DNA of 64,000 bases, taken from the NCBI GenBank assembly GCA_900759665.1, contig CAAEWE010000059.1, positions 1 through 64,000 on the forward strand, in the 5' to 3' direction. The notes beneath the pieces were generated by a model. That model was given only the letters and a program-made list of their open reading frames with translations. It had not been told where the DNA came from and did not search any database. Origin of the DNA: Lachnospiraceae bacterium. GTDB lineage: Bacteria; Bacillota; Clostridia; Lachnospirales; Lachnospiraceae. Position 1 is the first letter of the stretch; each line of letters starts with the position of its first letter. The position numbers and the translations under genes are program-made. Shown piece after piece: positions 15,370 to 23,559 of the stretch.

Positions 15370-16545
15370 CTAAAATATATTCAGCCTGACTGTTACACAC
15401 GCCCCATTTTTATTGTTGGAAACATCTAATCTCCCACCGTGTTTTTCACAAAGGATACCGCAAATACTCAGACCTATTCCAAAATGTTGCCCCTCTTTAT
15501 CCCTACTGTAAAATACCGTAGTTGCTCTTTCCAAATCCTTCTCTCCAAAACCTTTTCCATCATCCTCTACTGTAAGAATGAGAAAATCCTTTTTTTGTGA
15601 AATACTGATGCGCACTTGTTTCTCTGCATATCTTAATGCGTTCTGCAGCAAATTTTCTAAAATCCGGAAAAATACACCTTTATCCAATCGGGCTTCAGCC
15701 ATCGCCACATTACCTGAAATGAGAATTTCTTTATTGACTTCCAGCTGCCGCACATTACTTTGTATTTCATTCAATAACTTTTTCACATTTACAGGTTGTT
15801 TCTTAATTTCAATATTTTCCATTTTCTCAATGTTACGAACGCAATCCACATATTGCTCCAATCGGATTACTGCTCCCTGCATAGAAGATACCGTATCTAA
15901 AAGCATATCTTCTGTGATTTTATCCTGTGGTATATTTTTCTCCAGATAATCCAAATATCCTTTCAGCACAGTAATGGGAGTTCTTATGTCATGAGCTATC
16001 GAAGCATTCAATAATTTTCTTTGTTCTAAGGATTCCCACAATGCTTTATGCTTTTGCCGAAGCTCTTTACGCATTTTTTCCATTGAACAGCATAACTGTC
16101 CTAATTCGTCATCTCCGTTGTATTCAATGTAAAAATCAAGATTATCTTCCTGTATCTTTTCCACTCCATTCTGCAGCTGTGCAATAGGAAGCCGCAATTT
16201 CTTTCGATAGTATATTGCTACAGCTGCCCCAATACCAATCATAGTATAAAGAACCGGCAAGCCAATCATGGCAACATAAGAACCATAATAAACTATATTA
16301 TCCCACTCACCTAAAGGTTCCCATACAATATTATTGTTATCAATATTAAAAACATAATTTCCTGTATCCTTATCTATTAGAAAATCCGGAGAGCTTATGG
16401 TCAAATATCTTTTTTTCAGTATTTCCTGCTGCAACTGATTTGTCATAAAGATTGTGATGGATGACATCACTGTAATGATACATATCGTAATCAGAAAAAC
16501 AGCCGCCATAGATGATTTAAGTGACTTTATTCTTATTTTGCCCAT
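15370..16545 (-). CDS. Sensor histidine kinase
   Basis: 391 aa. Two transmembrane helices (about 13-35 and 88-112) bracket a short extracellular loop of about 50 residues. A HAMP-like linker follows, then the HisKA H-box ASIAHDIRTP (phospho-acceptor His185), the N-box ILENLLQNALRYAEK, and G-boxes VEDDGKGFGEKD and HFGIGLSICG. It is the membrane sensor of an OmpR-type pair with the gene just upstream, whose end it overlaps. The start at MGKIRIKS follows GGGGAG at a suitable distance. The adjacent ABC exporter suggests it senses an extracellular peptide or envelope stress, as such pairs often do. Confidence 0.9.
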   Translation of the reverse strand: MGKIRIKSLKSSMAAVFLITICIITVMSSITIFMTNQLQQEILKKRYLTISSPDFLIDKDTGNYVFNIDNNNIVWEPLGEWDNIVYYGSYVAMIGLPVLYTMIGIGAAVAIYYRKKLRLPIAQLQNGVEKIQEDNLDFYIEYNGDDELGQLCCSMEKMRKELRQKHKALWESLEQRKLLNASIAHDIRTPITVLKGYLDYLEKNIPQDKITEDMLLDTVSSMQGAVIRLEQYVDCVRNIEKMENIEIKKQPVNVKKLLNEIQSNVRQLEVNKEILISGNVAMAEARLDKGVFFRILENLLQNALRYAEKQVRISISQKKDFLILTVEDDGKGFGEKDLERATTVFYSRDKEGQHFGIGLSICGILCEKHGGRLDVSNNKNGACVTVRLNIF

Positions 16546-17204
16546 CTGTATCCAACTCCCCATACCGTTTCAATATAATTTTTATCCGTATAAGCGGACA
16601 GTTTATTTCGTATCTTTCTGATATGTTCTTTTACTACAATGCTGTCACCTTCCCCATCATACCCCCAAAGCTTTTCATAAATGGTTTCCCTGTCATAAAC
16701 CATTCCTGCATTTTGTGAAAGCAATCGGATAATTTCAAATTCTTTGTTGGAAAATTCCAGCAATGTTTCTCCATAAAATACAGTATGGCTGTTGTAGTCA
16801 ATGATCAGTTCTTCGTCAAATCTCAAATTCGATGCTGCACTTTTTCTTTCTTCACGCCTAAGATGTGCCGAGATTCTCGCCAATAACTCGTCCATACTAA
16901 AAGGTTTGGTAATATAATCATCTCCTCCGACAGACAATCCTTTTATCACATCCTGTTCCGTTACCCGTGCTGTCAAAAAAATGATTGGGCAGGATATATG
17001 CCTTCGTATAAGCCGGCACAATTCCAATCCGTCCATTTCCGGCATATTGATATCCAACAAGATAATATCCGGTTTTATATTCAACAACTCCAACGCTTTT
17101 TTTGCACTCTCCGCCGTATACACGAAAAATTTTTCTTTCAGGCATTTCTCCATCATTGATAATATCATTTTCTCATCATCAATAATCAATATCTTATATT
17201 TCAT
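16533..17204 (-). CDS. OmpR-family response regulator
   Basis: 223 aa. The receiver domain has the acidic pocket IDDEK, the phosphorylation site Asp51 in ILLDINMPEMDG, Thr in FLTAR and Lys in YITKPF. The C-terminal winged helix ends in VVKEHIRKIRNKL...YIETVWGVGYRW, the standard OmpR/PhoB pattern. It is first in the operon with the kinase and the three ABC genes. No ribosome-site ambiguity. Expected target: the promoter of its own operon or the ABC genes. Confidence 0.92.
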   Translation of the reverse strand: MKYKILIIDDEKMILSMMEKCLKEKFFVYTAESAKKALELLNIKPDIILLDINMPEMDGLELCRLIRRHISCPIIFLTARVTEQDVIKGLSVGGDDYITKPFSMDELLARISAHLRREERKSAASNLRFDEELIIDYNSHTVFYGETLLEFSNKEFEIIRLLSQNAGMVYDRETIYEKLWGYDGEGDSIVVKEHIRKIRNKLSAYTDKNYIETVWGVGYRWAK

Positions 17205-17397
17205 AAGCGATGCTCCCTGTATCCTTTCGTTACTTGATCATACACAATAAAAGACAAGTTTTCGACAACTCAGAGCCTTTTTTCACTACACTAATACATT
17301 GTAACTCTGCATACCTGTAAACCATTTATTTTGACACCTTTCTCTATCAATTTTGGAGTGAAAATAAAACAAAATGCATACTTTGTTTTTTGTCTTA

Positions 17398-18690
17398 TTA
17401 TTGATCCAACTGTTTTATAGCAGGATTACATTTCATAATCGTTAGTACAATAATCCCTGTTACCCCTGCAAGAACAAATATTAATCCTATTCCGGAGCCG
17501 TTTTGCCTGCCAACCAGAAAAGTTATTATGTTTCGTTTCGAATACATCTTCTTCATAAATGGTTCGAAAACATAATCTGCCAGCATCCCGCCTCCCAGAA
17601 ACCCCAGGGGAGTTAAAGCCTGCGTGATCATTCCCTGCAAAGAAAAAACACGTCCTTGCATAGAAGTGTCAATCTTTTCTCTTATAATGATTGTCTGATA
17701 TGTATGATATATCGGACTTCCAAAACAGCCAATAAATACGACGATACACCACCATACAAGATTTCTCCCCATTCCAAACAGCGTAATGCCAAGTAAGCAC
17801 AGATAACTGCCCAGATACATTAGTGGTAACTTTTTTGAAGGCTGCCTTATGATCGACAATAACACACTTGCTACTATGCATCCTATCGCCATAAATGATG
17901 AAACAATCCCCACGGTTATTTCGTTATTGTTTGTTCTCGCCAAAAGAAGCGGTGTACACATACTGTCAAATGAAATTGCCCCTATAAATTCCAAAACGCA
18001 ATACATAATTAAAAGCATCAAAATCGGTTGATTGCCAGCTATAAAATCAATTCCTTCTTTCAACCCATTCCATATTTCCGAAAAGGATGTCTGATTGTCC
18101 GAAGAGATCTCATCCGGTATTTCCACAACAAATAATAATACGAAAAATGCAAAGAAAAATGTGCATAAGTCAACGATTAAAATCCATTGCAAGCCAAATA
18201 CATTAAGAATTGTGGTTGCCAGAATCGGCTGAAATATACCAACCATTGCTCCCATTGTCGATTGAATCCCACCAATCCTTGCATAGTCTTTCTCGTCCAC
18301 CAATAAGGTTACCGCAACCTGAGAAGCAGGGTTTTGAAATGCATTCATAAATCCATTGATTACATTTACCAGACATAATACCCATAACTGTAAAACTCCC
18401 AGAACATAACAGCTCAGGAGGATTACAGACCCCACTGCAGCAATCAAATCACAAATAAGCATAATTTTTTTCTTATTCGTTTTATCAACAACCGCTCCCC
18501 CAAAAAGACTTACCGTTAAATAAGGAACCGTACTACAGATTGCCAGTAAAGATGATGACATCACCTGTCCACTGTTAGAATACATCCAAATCACAGTTGC
18601 AAATCCGGTCATGGAAGTTCCTAATTCTGATATTGTCTGACTGATAAAAAAGAGCATAAAATTATACATCTTATTTTCCGTTCTTTTCAT
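17398..18690 (-). CDS. MFS exporter, MefA/EntS-like
   Basis: 430-aa transporter with 12 predicted helices. Features are the loop LFGGAVVDKTNKKKIMLICD (the MFS 2-3 loop with D and basic residues), the SQVAVTLLVDEKDYARIGGI region and GRVFSLQGMITQALTPLGFL, all typical of the drug-exporter branch that includes macrolide efflux MefA-like proteins. It is likely to export a toxic compound. It lies 69 bp downstream of the WYL regulator gene, on the same strand, and a perfect inverted repeat sits right before it (18750-18771), so control by that regulator is likely. Confidence 0.85.
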   Translation of the reverse strand: MKRTENKMYNFMLFFISQTISELGTSMTGFATVIWMYSNSGQVMSSSLLAICSTVPYLTVSLFGGAVVDKTNKKKIMLICDLIAAVGSVILLSCYVLGVLQLWVLCLVNVINGFMNAFQNPASQVAVTLLVDEKDYARIGGIQSTMGAMVGIFQPILATTILNVFGLQWILIVDLCTFFFAFFVLLFVVEIPDEISSDNQTSFSEIWNGLKEGIDFIAGNQPILMLLIMYCVLEFIGAISFDSMCTPLLLARTNNNEITVGIVSSFMAIGCIVASVLLSIIRQPSKKLPLMYLGSYLCLLGITLFGMGRNLVWWCIVVFIGCFGSPIYHTYQTIIIREKIDTSMQGRVFSLQGMITQALTPLGFLGGGMLADYVFEPFMKKMYSKRNIITFLVGRQNGSGIGLIFVLAGVTGIIVLTIMKCNPAIKQLDQ

Positions 18691-18749
18691 AAATCGTTTT
18701 CCCCTCTTTCGCCTGTTTCAAAAGTTCCGGGGCTCATTGTAACATTTCA

Positions 18750-18771
18750 TTACGACAACTAGCTGTCGTAA
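18750..18771. promoter_or_regulatory. Inverted repeat, operator candidate for the MFS gene
   Basis: TTACGACA-ACTAGC-TGTCGTAA, two perfect 8-bp arms with a 6-bp spacer, overlapping the last codons of the WYL regulator and 60 bp upstream of the MFS start. It fits a dimeric regulator site. The assignment to the WYL protein is by position only. Confidence 0.5.
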
Positions 18772-19679
18772 TTAGATAAAAATTTTTCTGCAATATCAAT
18801 TAATTCTTTTTTATATTCCTCTGGGGCTACTACTTTCACATGATCTCCAAAGCTTAATAAAAGGGCTTTCCATAAACGTTCCTTCGCCGGTACACCAATA
18901 AATATTCTGCACATCCCATCTTTCATCTTCTCTATTTGGCAATCCGGAAAATATTCCTGTATTAAACTGCTTTGCTGTTCTTTAAAATGCACTTCTATAT
19001 TTATACTTGTTTTATAATAATTTTGTTCACTTTCTTTCATATGACTTTCGATGTCTCCATGATCAATTATGGATTTTCTGTTTAACATTTCAACATCTCT
19101 CATTCTTGCAACCTTATAAGTATAATATTGCTTCTTTTCGTCCTTATACGCAAATAGATACCATGCATACCATTTATAATGTATTGCTAAGGGTTCCACT
19201 GTCAGATCAGATTCTTTTCCGCCGGCATTTCTATAATGAAAAGAAATGTATTTCTTCTCTGCTATCGCACGCTCCAATATTATATTGACATTTTGAACCT
19301 GTTGATTCTCTTTTGTTACACCAAAATCCCAAAAAATCCTTTGTCCACCTTCCTTGCCAATAATGGAGTTATACTTTTCGATAATGGAATCTAATGTATG
19401 ATTCGTATATGAAGTTGATAAACTTTCTAATGCTTTAATAATCATCTGTTGTTCATCACTTTTAATATTTGTATTTTTTAATTTATATGTGGGTAAAATA
19501 GAATATCCACCGTTTTTTCCACTATCCGAATATATCGGTATGCCGGAAGATGCAATATTTACCATATCCCGCTGAATTGTCCTGACAGATACATGATATT
19601 TTTCGGCTAATGTTTTAGCCGAAACCCTGTCATGATTTAAAAGATAAATAATTATCCCAAGTATTCTATCAATTTTCAT
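18759..19679 (-). CDS. WYL-domain transcriptional regulator
   Basis: 306 aa. The N-terminal DeoR/HTH_11-type helix-turn-helix is KIDRILGIIIYLLNHDRVSA, then HVSVRTIQRDMVNIASSGIP. The middle WYL domain has EKKYISFHYRNAGGKES..., with VEPLAIHYKWYAWYLFAYKD, where HYKWYAWYLF is the WYL-type core. A C-terminal extension (WCX) ends ...YKKELIDIAEKFLSNYDS. WYL domains sense small ligands or nucleic acid ends in different families. It is probably a ligand-responsive regulator of the MFS exporter downstream. Confidence 0.88.
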   Translation of the reverse strand: MKIDRILGIIIYLLNHDRVSAKTLAEKYHVSVRTIQRDMVNIASSGIPIYSDSGKNGGYSILPTYKLKNTNIKSDEQQMIIKALESLSTSYTNHTLDSIIEKYNSIIGKEGGQRIFWDFGVTKENQQVQNVNIILERAIAEKKYISFHYRNAGGKESDLTVEPLAIHYKWYAWYLFAYKDEKKQYYTYKVARMRDVEMLNRKSIIDHGDIESHMKESEQNYYKTSINIEVHFKEQQSSLIQEYFPDCQIEKMKDGMCRIFIGVPAKERLWKALLLSFGDHVKVVAPEEYKKELIDIAEKFLSNYDS

Positions 19680-19779
19680 TTCAATTCTCCCATTTATTTC
19701 ATTATATTATTGCCTATCCAAAAAATCAAAAAATAATCTTAAAAAGTGCTAGGCTATGGAGATATCATGCTTTTCCTGA

Positions 19780-20583
19780 TCAGAATCCACCATAATGCTT
19801 TAATGTTTCTGCTGCAATTTTGGAGCCTGTTTCCATCGCTTTTTCAATATCATTTTCAAGCATATATGAACAGACAAATCCAGCGTGATAGCTGTCGCCG
19901 CAGCCTGTCGTGTCAATGATACTCTCAACTTCCACCGCCTGTACCCTGAATTCCTGTCCATGAAAGTATGTAACGCTTCCGCGCTCTGCAAGCGATATAT
20001 TAAACAGGCAGCGGTATTTGTCCGATAACTTTCTGAATTTCGGCAGGAGTTCTTCCGAGCCGCTTATCATAAAGAAATCAACATACGGGGCAAGCCGTTC
20101 CATATCTGCAAAATCTCTATATACATCAAAATCTACCGCAAGTTTAAAGCCAGATGTTTTTTTCAGTTCAATGATCTGTGAAAAACACGAGGCCAGAAAA
20201 TGAACAAAGACCACATCGGATTCTGATAAGATTTTGATTTCGTTATCATTGAGTACGATGTTATCGAGAATCTGTCCGTTCCAGGAATCATCTTTATAAT
20301 ACCTGTCGCCTGATTCTGTAAGGTAAGTCATGTTATTGGCAGTCGGATATCTTTCATCAATGCGTATATGATCTTTATCAAGAGCAAGCGTTTCTATGGA
20401 ATCCATGATCACTTCTGCATATTTATCTTTGCCGACAATCCCCAGAAGCATAACATCTACATTCTTAAAGTGCGAGGCATGAGCAGCAAAATTCAGGGCT
20501 TCTCCTCCCGGTCTGATTATGTCAGTACCGTAAAAAACATCTGCACATATACAGGGAAGTGCCGTCAGCTTAATTTTATTCAT
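19780..20583 (-). CDS. PfkB-family sugar kinase, FrlD-like
   Basis: 267-aa ribokinase-type kinase. The N-terminal sugar site is IIRPGGEALNFAAHASHF (PGGxAxN pattern). The C-terminal signature DTTGCGDSYHAGFVCSYM has the catalytic Asp (GCGD; the third G-A-G-D residue is Cys instead of Ala). The end IAAETLKHYGGF matches fructoselysine 6-kinase FrlD (TACAAKTIQYHGAW-type). It would phosphorylate a sugar or Amadori product with ATP. No deglycase (FrlB) or transporter is nearby. It starts inside the stop of the histidine kinase gene (ATGA), so it is translationally coupled to a two-component system, which is unusual. Confidence 0.75.
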   Translation of the reverse strand: MNKIKLTALPCICADVFYGTDIIRPGGEALNFAAHASHFKNVDVMLLGIVGKDKYAEVIMDSIETLALDKDHIRIDERYPTANNMTYLTESGDRYYKDDSWNGQILDNIVLNDNEIKILSESDVVFVHFLASCFSQIIELKKTSGFKLAVDFDVYRDFADMERLAPYVDFFMISGSEELLPKFRKLSDKYRCLFNISLAERGSVTYFHGQEFRVQAVEVESIIDTTGCGDSYHAGFVCSYMLENDIEKAMETGSKIAAETLKHYGGF

Positions 20584-21722
20584 AATATCACCTCAAAAAT
20601 CGTTCCTCCTGCCGGCTTTGACTTAATGGCAATCCTTCCATCATGTACCCGCACAATTTCTCGAACAAGAGCAAGTCCCAGTCCTACACCACCAAGCTCA
20701 CGGCTTCGGGATTTATCCACGCGAAAGAATGGTTCAAACACCCTCTCCTTAAGTTCCTCCGGTATTCCACTTCCCGTATCCTCTACCGATAAAGAAACCT
20801 GCTTTTCCTTCCGGCATACAGTGACGGTGACCTGACCGCCCAAATGATTATATTTTATGGCATTCTCAACCAGATTGTATACGAGCCGGTAAATCAGAAT
20901 ATCACTTCCCATCATCGTAATATCCCCACATTTTCCAATGAGCCTTATATTCTTTTCCTGTGCAAGGGGTTCCAAGTCCACTAAAACTTCTTCCACAACG
21001 GCAGCGATCATAATTTTGTCATCCCTTCCCACCGTCTGAAGCTCACTCATATCAAGAAGTGTCTTTACCATCTTGTTTAGTCTGTCGCTCTGTTCTGTAA
21101 CCATCTTGATCGTCTGTAATGTATCTTCATCATTTCCCGGATGCCCGGAAGAATTGTATAGATCCAGCTGTACCTGCATTAATGTTAATGGCGTACGAAG
21201 CTCATGTGCTGCATTTGCCGTAAACTGCCTCTGTACTTCAAATGCATCCGATAAGCGTTCCAGCATCTTATTATATGAAATGCTAAGCTGATTCAATTCT
21301 TTCACATTATTTTCCTCCATTCGGGAATCAGACAGATTTTGAGCCTGCACCTCTTCTATTTTGTCGGAGAACTCGCTAATTGGTCTGAGAGCATGCCCAC
21401 TTATGAAATAAGTCGCAACTCCTCCAAAAAGAGCCAGCAAAACCGAAATTATCAAGCTGTTTCTTTTGTAGTCTGCCTTATTATTGTACACCTGAACAGA
21501 AAATTCATTTGCAAACTCATCCCACTTATCATCCGGAATGCTGATATAGATTTCATCCGCATTGCCCCCTTTATCATCCCCCTGGGATTCAACCGTTCCC
21601 TGCAGGGAATCAATATAATGTACACCGTTTTTATAAACAAACATTGTCAGGCATCCACATATCATTGCAATACACAATGTAGTGATGCATGTAAGCCTCC
21701 ACTGCAGCGACATTCTTTTCAT
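20580..21722 (-). CDS. Sensor histidine kinase
   Basis: 380 aa. Two membrane helices (about 10-30 and 87-108) enclose an outer loop of about 55 residues (acidic, with SIPDDKWDEFANEFSV). HAMP follows, then the H-box AAHELRTPLT (His173), the N-box LVYNLVENAIKYNH, and G-boxes VEDTGSGIPEEL and GVGLGLALVREI. It is a canonical EnvZ/PhoR-type kinase. It overlaps both its response regulator (upstream, ATGA) and the PfkB kinase (downstream, ATGA). The stimulus is unknown; the divergent redox-relay operon is the most likely target of the pair. Confidence 0.9.
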   Translation of the reverse strand: MKRMSLQWRLTCITTLCIAMICGCLTMFVYKNGVHYIDSLQGTVESQGDDKGGNADEIYISIPDDKWDEFANEFSVQVYNNKADYKRNSLIISVLLALFGGVATYFISGHALRPISEFSDKIEEVQAQNLSDSRMEENNVKELNQLSISYNKMLERLSDAFEVQRQFTANAAHELRTPLTLMQVQLDLYNSSGHPGNDEDTLQTIKMVTEQSDRLNKMVKTLLDMSELQTVGRDDKIMIAAVVEEVLVDLEPLAQEKNIRLIGKCGDITMMGSDILIYRLVYNLVENAIKYNHLGGQVTVTVCRKEKQVSLSVEDTGSGIPEELKERVFEPFFRVDKSRSRELGGVGLGLALVREIVRVHDGRIAIKSKPAGGTIFEVIL

Positions 21723-22399
21723 CGTTCCGATTCCTCCCGTATTTTATATCCCTCTCCTACCTTGTTGATCAAGGGATCGTAACCCAGTTCAGCCTTAAGC
21801 TTTCTTCTGAGGGAAGACATATGCACTCTGATGGCTCCGCTGAAGCTGTCTGCCGAAGCATCCCAGACATGCTCTATGAGTTCCTCCTGGCTGACCGGTC
21901 TTCCCTGATTGAGAAGTAAATATTCCAGAATACCATTTTCTTTTCTTGTCAGTGGAACCTTTTTTTCTTTTGCATACGCCTCACGCCGTATCGTATCAAA
22001 CTTTATTTCTCCACTTTCCAGACATATATTTTTCTGCACAAACTGCCTTCTTGTCAGACTTCGGATACGCGCCTCAAGCTCCTGTAGATGAAATGGTTTT
22101 TCCATATAATCATTTGCTCCCGCATCCAGTCCTTCCACCTTATCCACAATCTGTCCTCTTGCTGATAATATAAGAACCTTTGTCTCGTCATTTTCCTTCC
22201 GAAGTTCCTTTAGGATCTCCATTCCATCCATCCCGGGCAGGTTCAGATCCAAAACGATCAGGTCATAGTTCTCCGACAGTATACACTCGAGGGCCTCTCC
22301 CCCATCATAGCAGGTATCCACCTCATATCCGGCGTGATACAGGCTTTTTGCAACCATATCACATATTTGTTTCTCATCCTCAACAATTAATAATCTCAA
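21719..22399 (-). CDS. OmpR-family response regulator, TTG start
   Basis: 226 aa starting at a TTG codon (MRLLIVEDEK in family alignment), preceded by AGAAGGG; the longer in-frame ATG start adds 18 residues not found in the family. The receiver has Asp51 in IVLDLNLPGMDG, LSARG and MEKPF. The winged helix ends in IRVHMSSLRRKL...LINKVGEGYKI. It is first in the RR-HK-PfkB operon. Promoter elements TTGACC (22463-22468) and TACAAT (22440-22445), with 17 bp between, lie about 40 bp upstream on the minus strand. Confidence 0.9.
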   Translation of the reverse strand: MRLLIVEDEKQICDMVAKSLYHAGYEVDTCYDGGEALECILSENYDLIVLDLNLPGMDGMEILKELRKENDETKVLILSARGQIVDKVEGLDAGANDYMEKPFHLQELEARIRSLTRRQFVQKNICLESGEIKFDTIRREAYAKEKKVPLTRKENGILEYLLLNQGRPVSQEELIEHVWDASADSFSGAIRVHMSSLRRKLKAELGYDPLINKVGEGYKIREESER

Positions 22400-22429
22400 A
22401 ATATACACCCTTCTTCTTAACAATAATTT

Positions 22430-22468
22430 TACAATGTATATTGTATAATGCAAAAGTCAGCTGGTCAA
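22430..22468. promoter_or_regulatory. Shared divergent promoter region with palindrome
   Basis: The minus-strand promoter for the two-component operon is TTGACC-N17-TACAAT (22468 to 22440). A perfect palindrome TACAAT-GTAT-ATTGTA (22430-22445) covers its -10 box. A plus-strand TATAAT at 22444-22449 points to the CXXC-peptide operon but has no good -35 box, as expected for an activator-dependent promoter. Regulation by the adjacent response regulator is inferred. Confidence 0.55.
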
Positions 22469-22498
22469 TAATACAACAAAAAAAGGAGCATCATTATC

Positions 22499-22639
22499 TT
22501 GAAATGCAAAAAAACATGTCAGATCGTTCTGCTCATCTCAGGGATCACTATGATGGGCTACGGTGCAGTCAGGGGAGAAGCAGCGGTCGTACTTGGAAAA
22601 GCAATTAAAATATGTCTGGAGTGTGTAGGAATTGGATAA
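22499..22639 (+). CDS. CD1871A-type CXXC membrane peptide
   Basis: 46-aa peptide: a TTG start after AAAAAGGAG, one hydrophobic helix (IVLLISGITMMGYGAV), then RGEAAVVLGKAIKICLECVG and IG. The C-terminal ICLECVGIG with Cys39 and Cys42 is the pattern of the CD1871A family CXXC motif-containing protein described in Clostridia. It would sit in the membrane with its CXXC at one face, ready for thiol or metal chemistry. It overlaps the start of the 4Fe-4S protein by eight bases and was too short for routine gene finding. Function unknown; its neighbours suggest a redox role. Confidence 0.75.
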   Translation: MKCKKTCQIVLLISGITMMGYGAVRGEAAVVLGKAIKICLECVGIG

Positions 22640-23519
22640 GAAAAAAACGATATTATCAAAAAAAACAGCCGGAATACGCGGTTGGATACAGGCAGCAGCG
22701 ACACTGCTGACCAATATCCATATTCCCAATTTATTTCAGGGAAAAATATATCAGGGCAATGCTAAAGCAGTATGTGTACCCGGTCTGAACTGCTATTCCT
22801 GTCCAGCCGCAACAGGTGCATGCCCAATCGGTGCCTTTCAGGCGGTTGTCGGATCATCCGGATTCAGGTTTTCATATTACATAACCGGGTTCTTTATTTT
22901 GCTCGGTGTGACGCTTGGCAGATTTATATGTGGCTTTTTGTGCCCATTTGGATGGTTTCAGGATTTACTTCATAAAATTCCCGGAAAAAAATTTTCAACA
23001 GCCGGACTGAAACCGCTCAGATACCTGAAATATCTCATTCTTATTGTTTTCGTCATACTTTTACCATTGCTTGTAACGAATTCTATAGGAATGGGCGACC
23101 CGTTCTTCTGCAAATCCATCTGCCCACAGGGAGTCTTGGAGGGTGCGATACCACTCTCACTTGGCAATGCCGCTATCCGCTCTGCACTTGGAAAGCTTTT
23201 TTCCTTTAAATGTATTATTTTAATTTCAGTGGTTGTGCTTAGTATTTTATTTTACAGACCCTTTTGTAAATGGATTTGTCCTCTTGGTGCGATCTACTCA
23301 TTATTTAATAAGATCAGCTTTCTGAATATTTCCGTGGATAACAGCAAATGCATCGGATGCAGTCAATGTTCTAAATCATGTAAGATGGATGTCGATGTGT
23401 GCAGGACACCGGATCATCCGGAATGCATACGCTGCGGAGCCTGTATAAAGGCCTGTCCGAAAGATGCGATCCATTATCAGTTTCTGGGAATCTCATGTCA
23501 AAAGAAAGACAACCGGTAA
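22632..23519 (+). CDS. NapH-like 4Fe-4S membrane protein
   Basis: 295 aa, TTG start. After an N-terminal helix comes a cysteine-rich stretch (NCYSCPAATGACPIGAF). Further helices carry CGFLCPFGWFQD, CKSICPQGVLEG and CKWICPLGAIYS, the CxxxCPxG motifs of NapH/YccM-type proteins. At the C-terminus is a bacterial ferredoxin pair, CIGCSQCSKSCKMDVDVC and ECIRCGACIKACP. It probably carries electrons from a cytoplasmic donor through the membrane. The CXXC peptide upstream and TlpA lipoprotein downstream suggest that an outward thiol-disulfide partner receives them. Confidence 0.85.
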   Translation: MDKKKTILSKKTAGIRGWIQAAATLLTNIHIPNLFQGKIYQGNAKAVCVPGLNCYSCPAATGACPIGAFQAVVGSSGFRFSYYITGFFILLGVTLGRFICGFLCPFGWFQDLLHKIPGKKFSTAGLKPLRYLKYLILIVFVILLPLLVTNSIGMGDPFFCKSICPQGVLEGAIPLSLGNAAIRSALGKLFSFKCIILISVVVLSILFYRPFCKWICPLGAIYSLFNKISFLNISVDNSKCIGCSQCSKSCKMDVDVCRTPDHPECIRCGACIKACPKDAIHYQFLGISCQKKDNR

Positions 23520-23559
23520 CTAATTCACGTATTACAATAATTGAAAGGAGTCATAACTC

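Noticed and set aside
12459..17204. Lantibiotic biosynthesis cluster
   Set aside because: The ABC and two-component genes fit peptide resistance, but no precursor peptide, LanB, LanC, LanM or protease gene was seen.
19780..20583. Calling the PfkB gene a confirmed fructoselysine kinase
   Set aside because: Similar to FrlD by eye, but no FrlB or transporter is present, so only family level is claimed.
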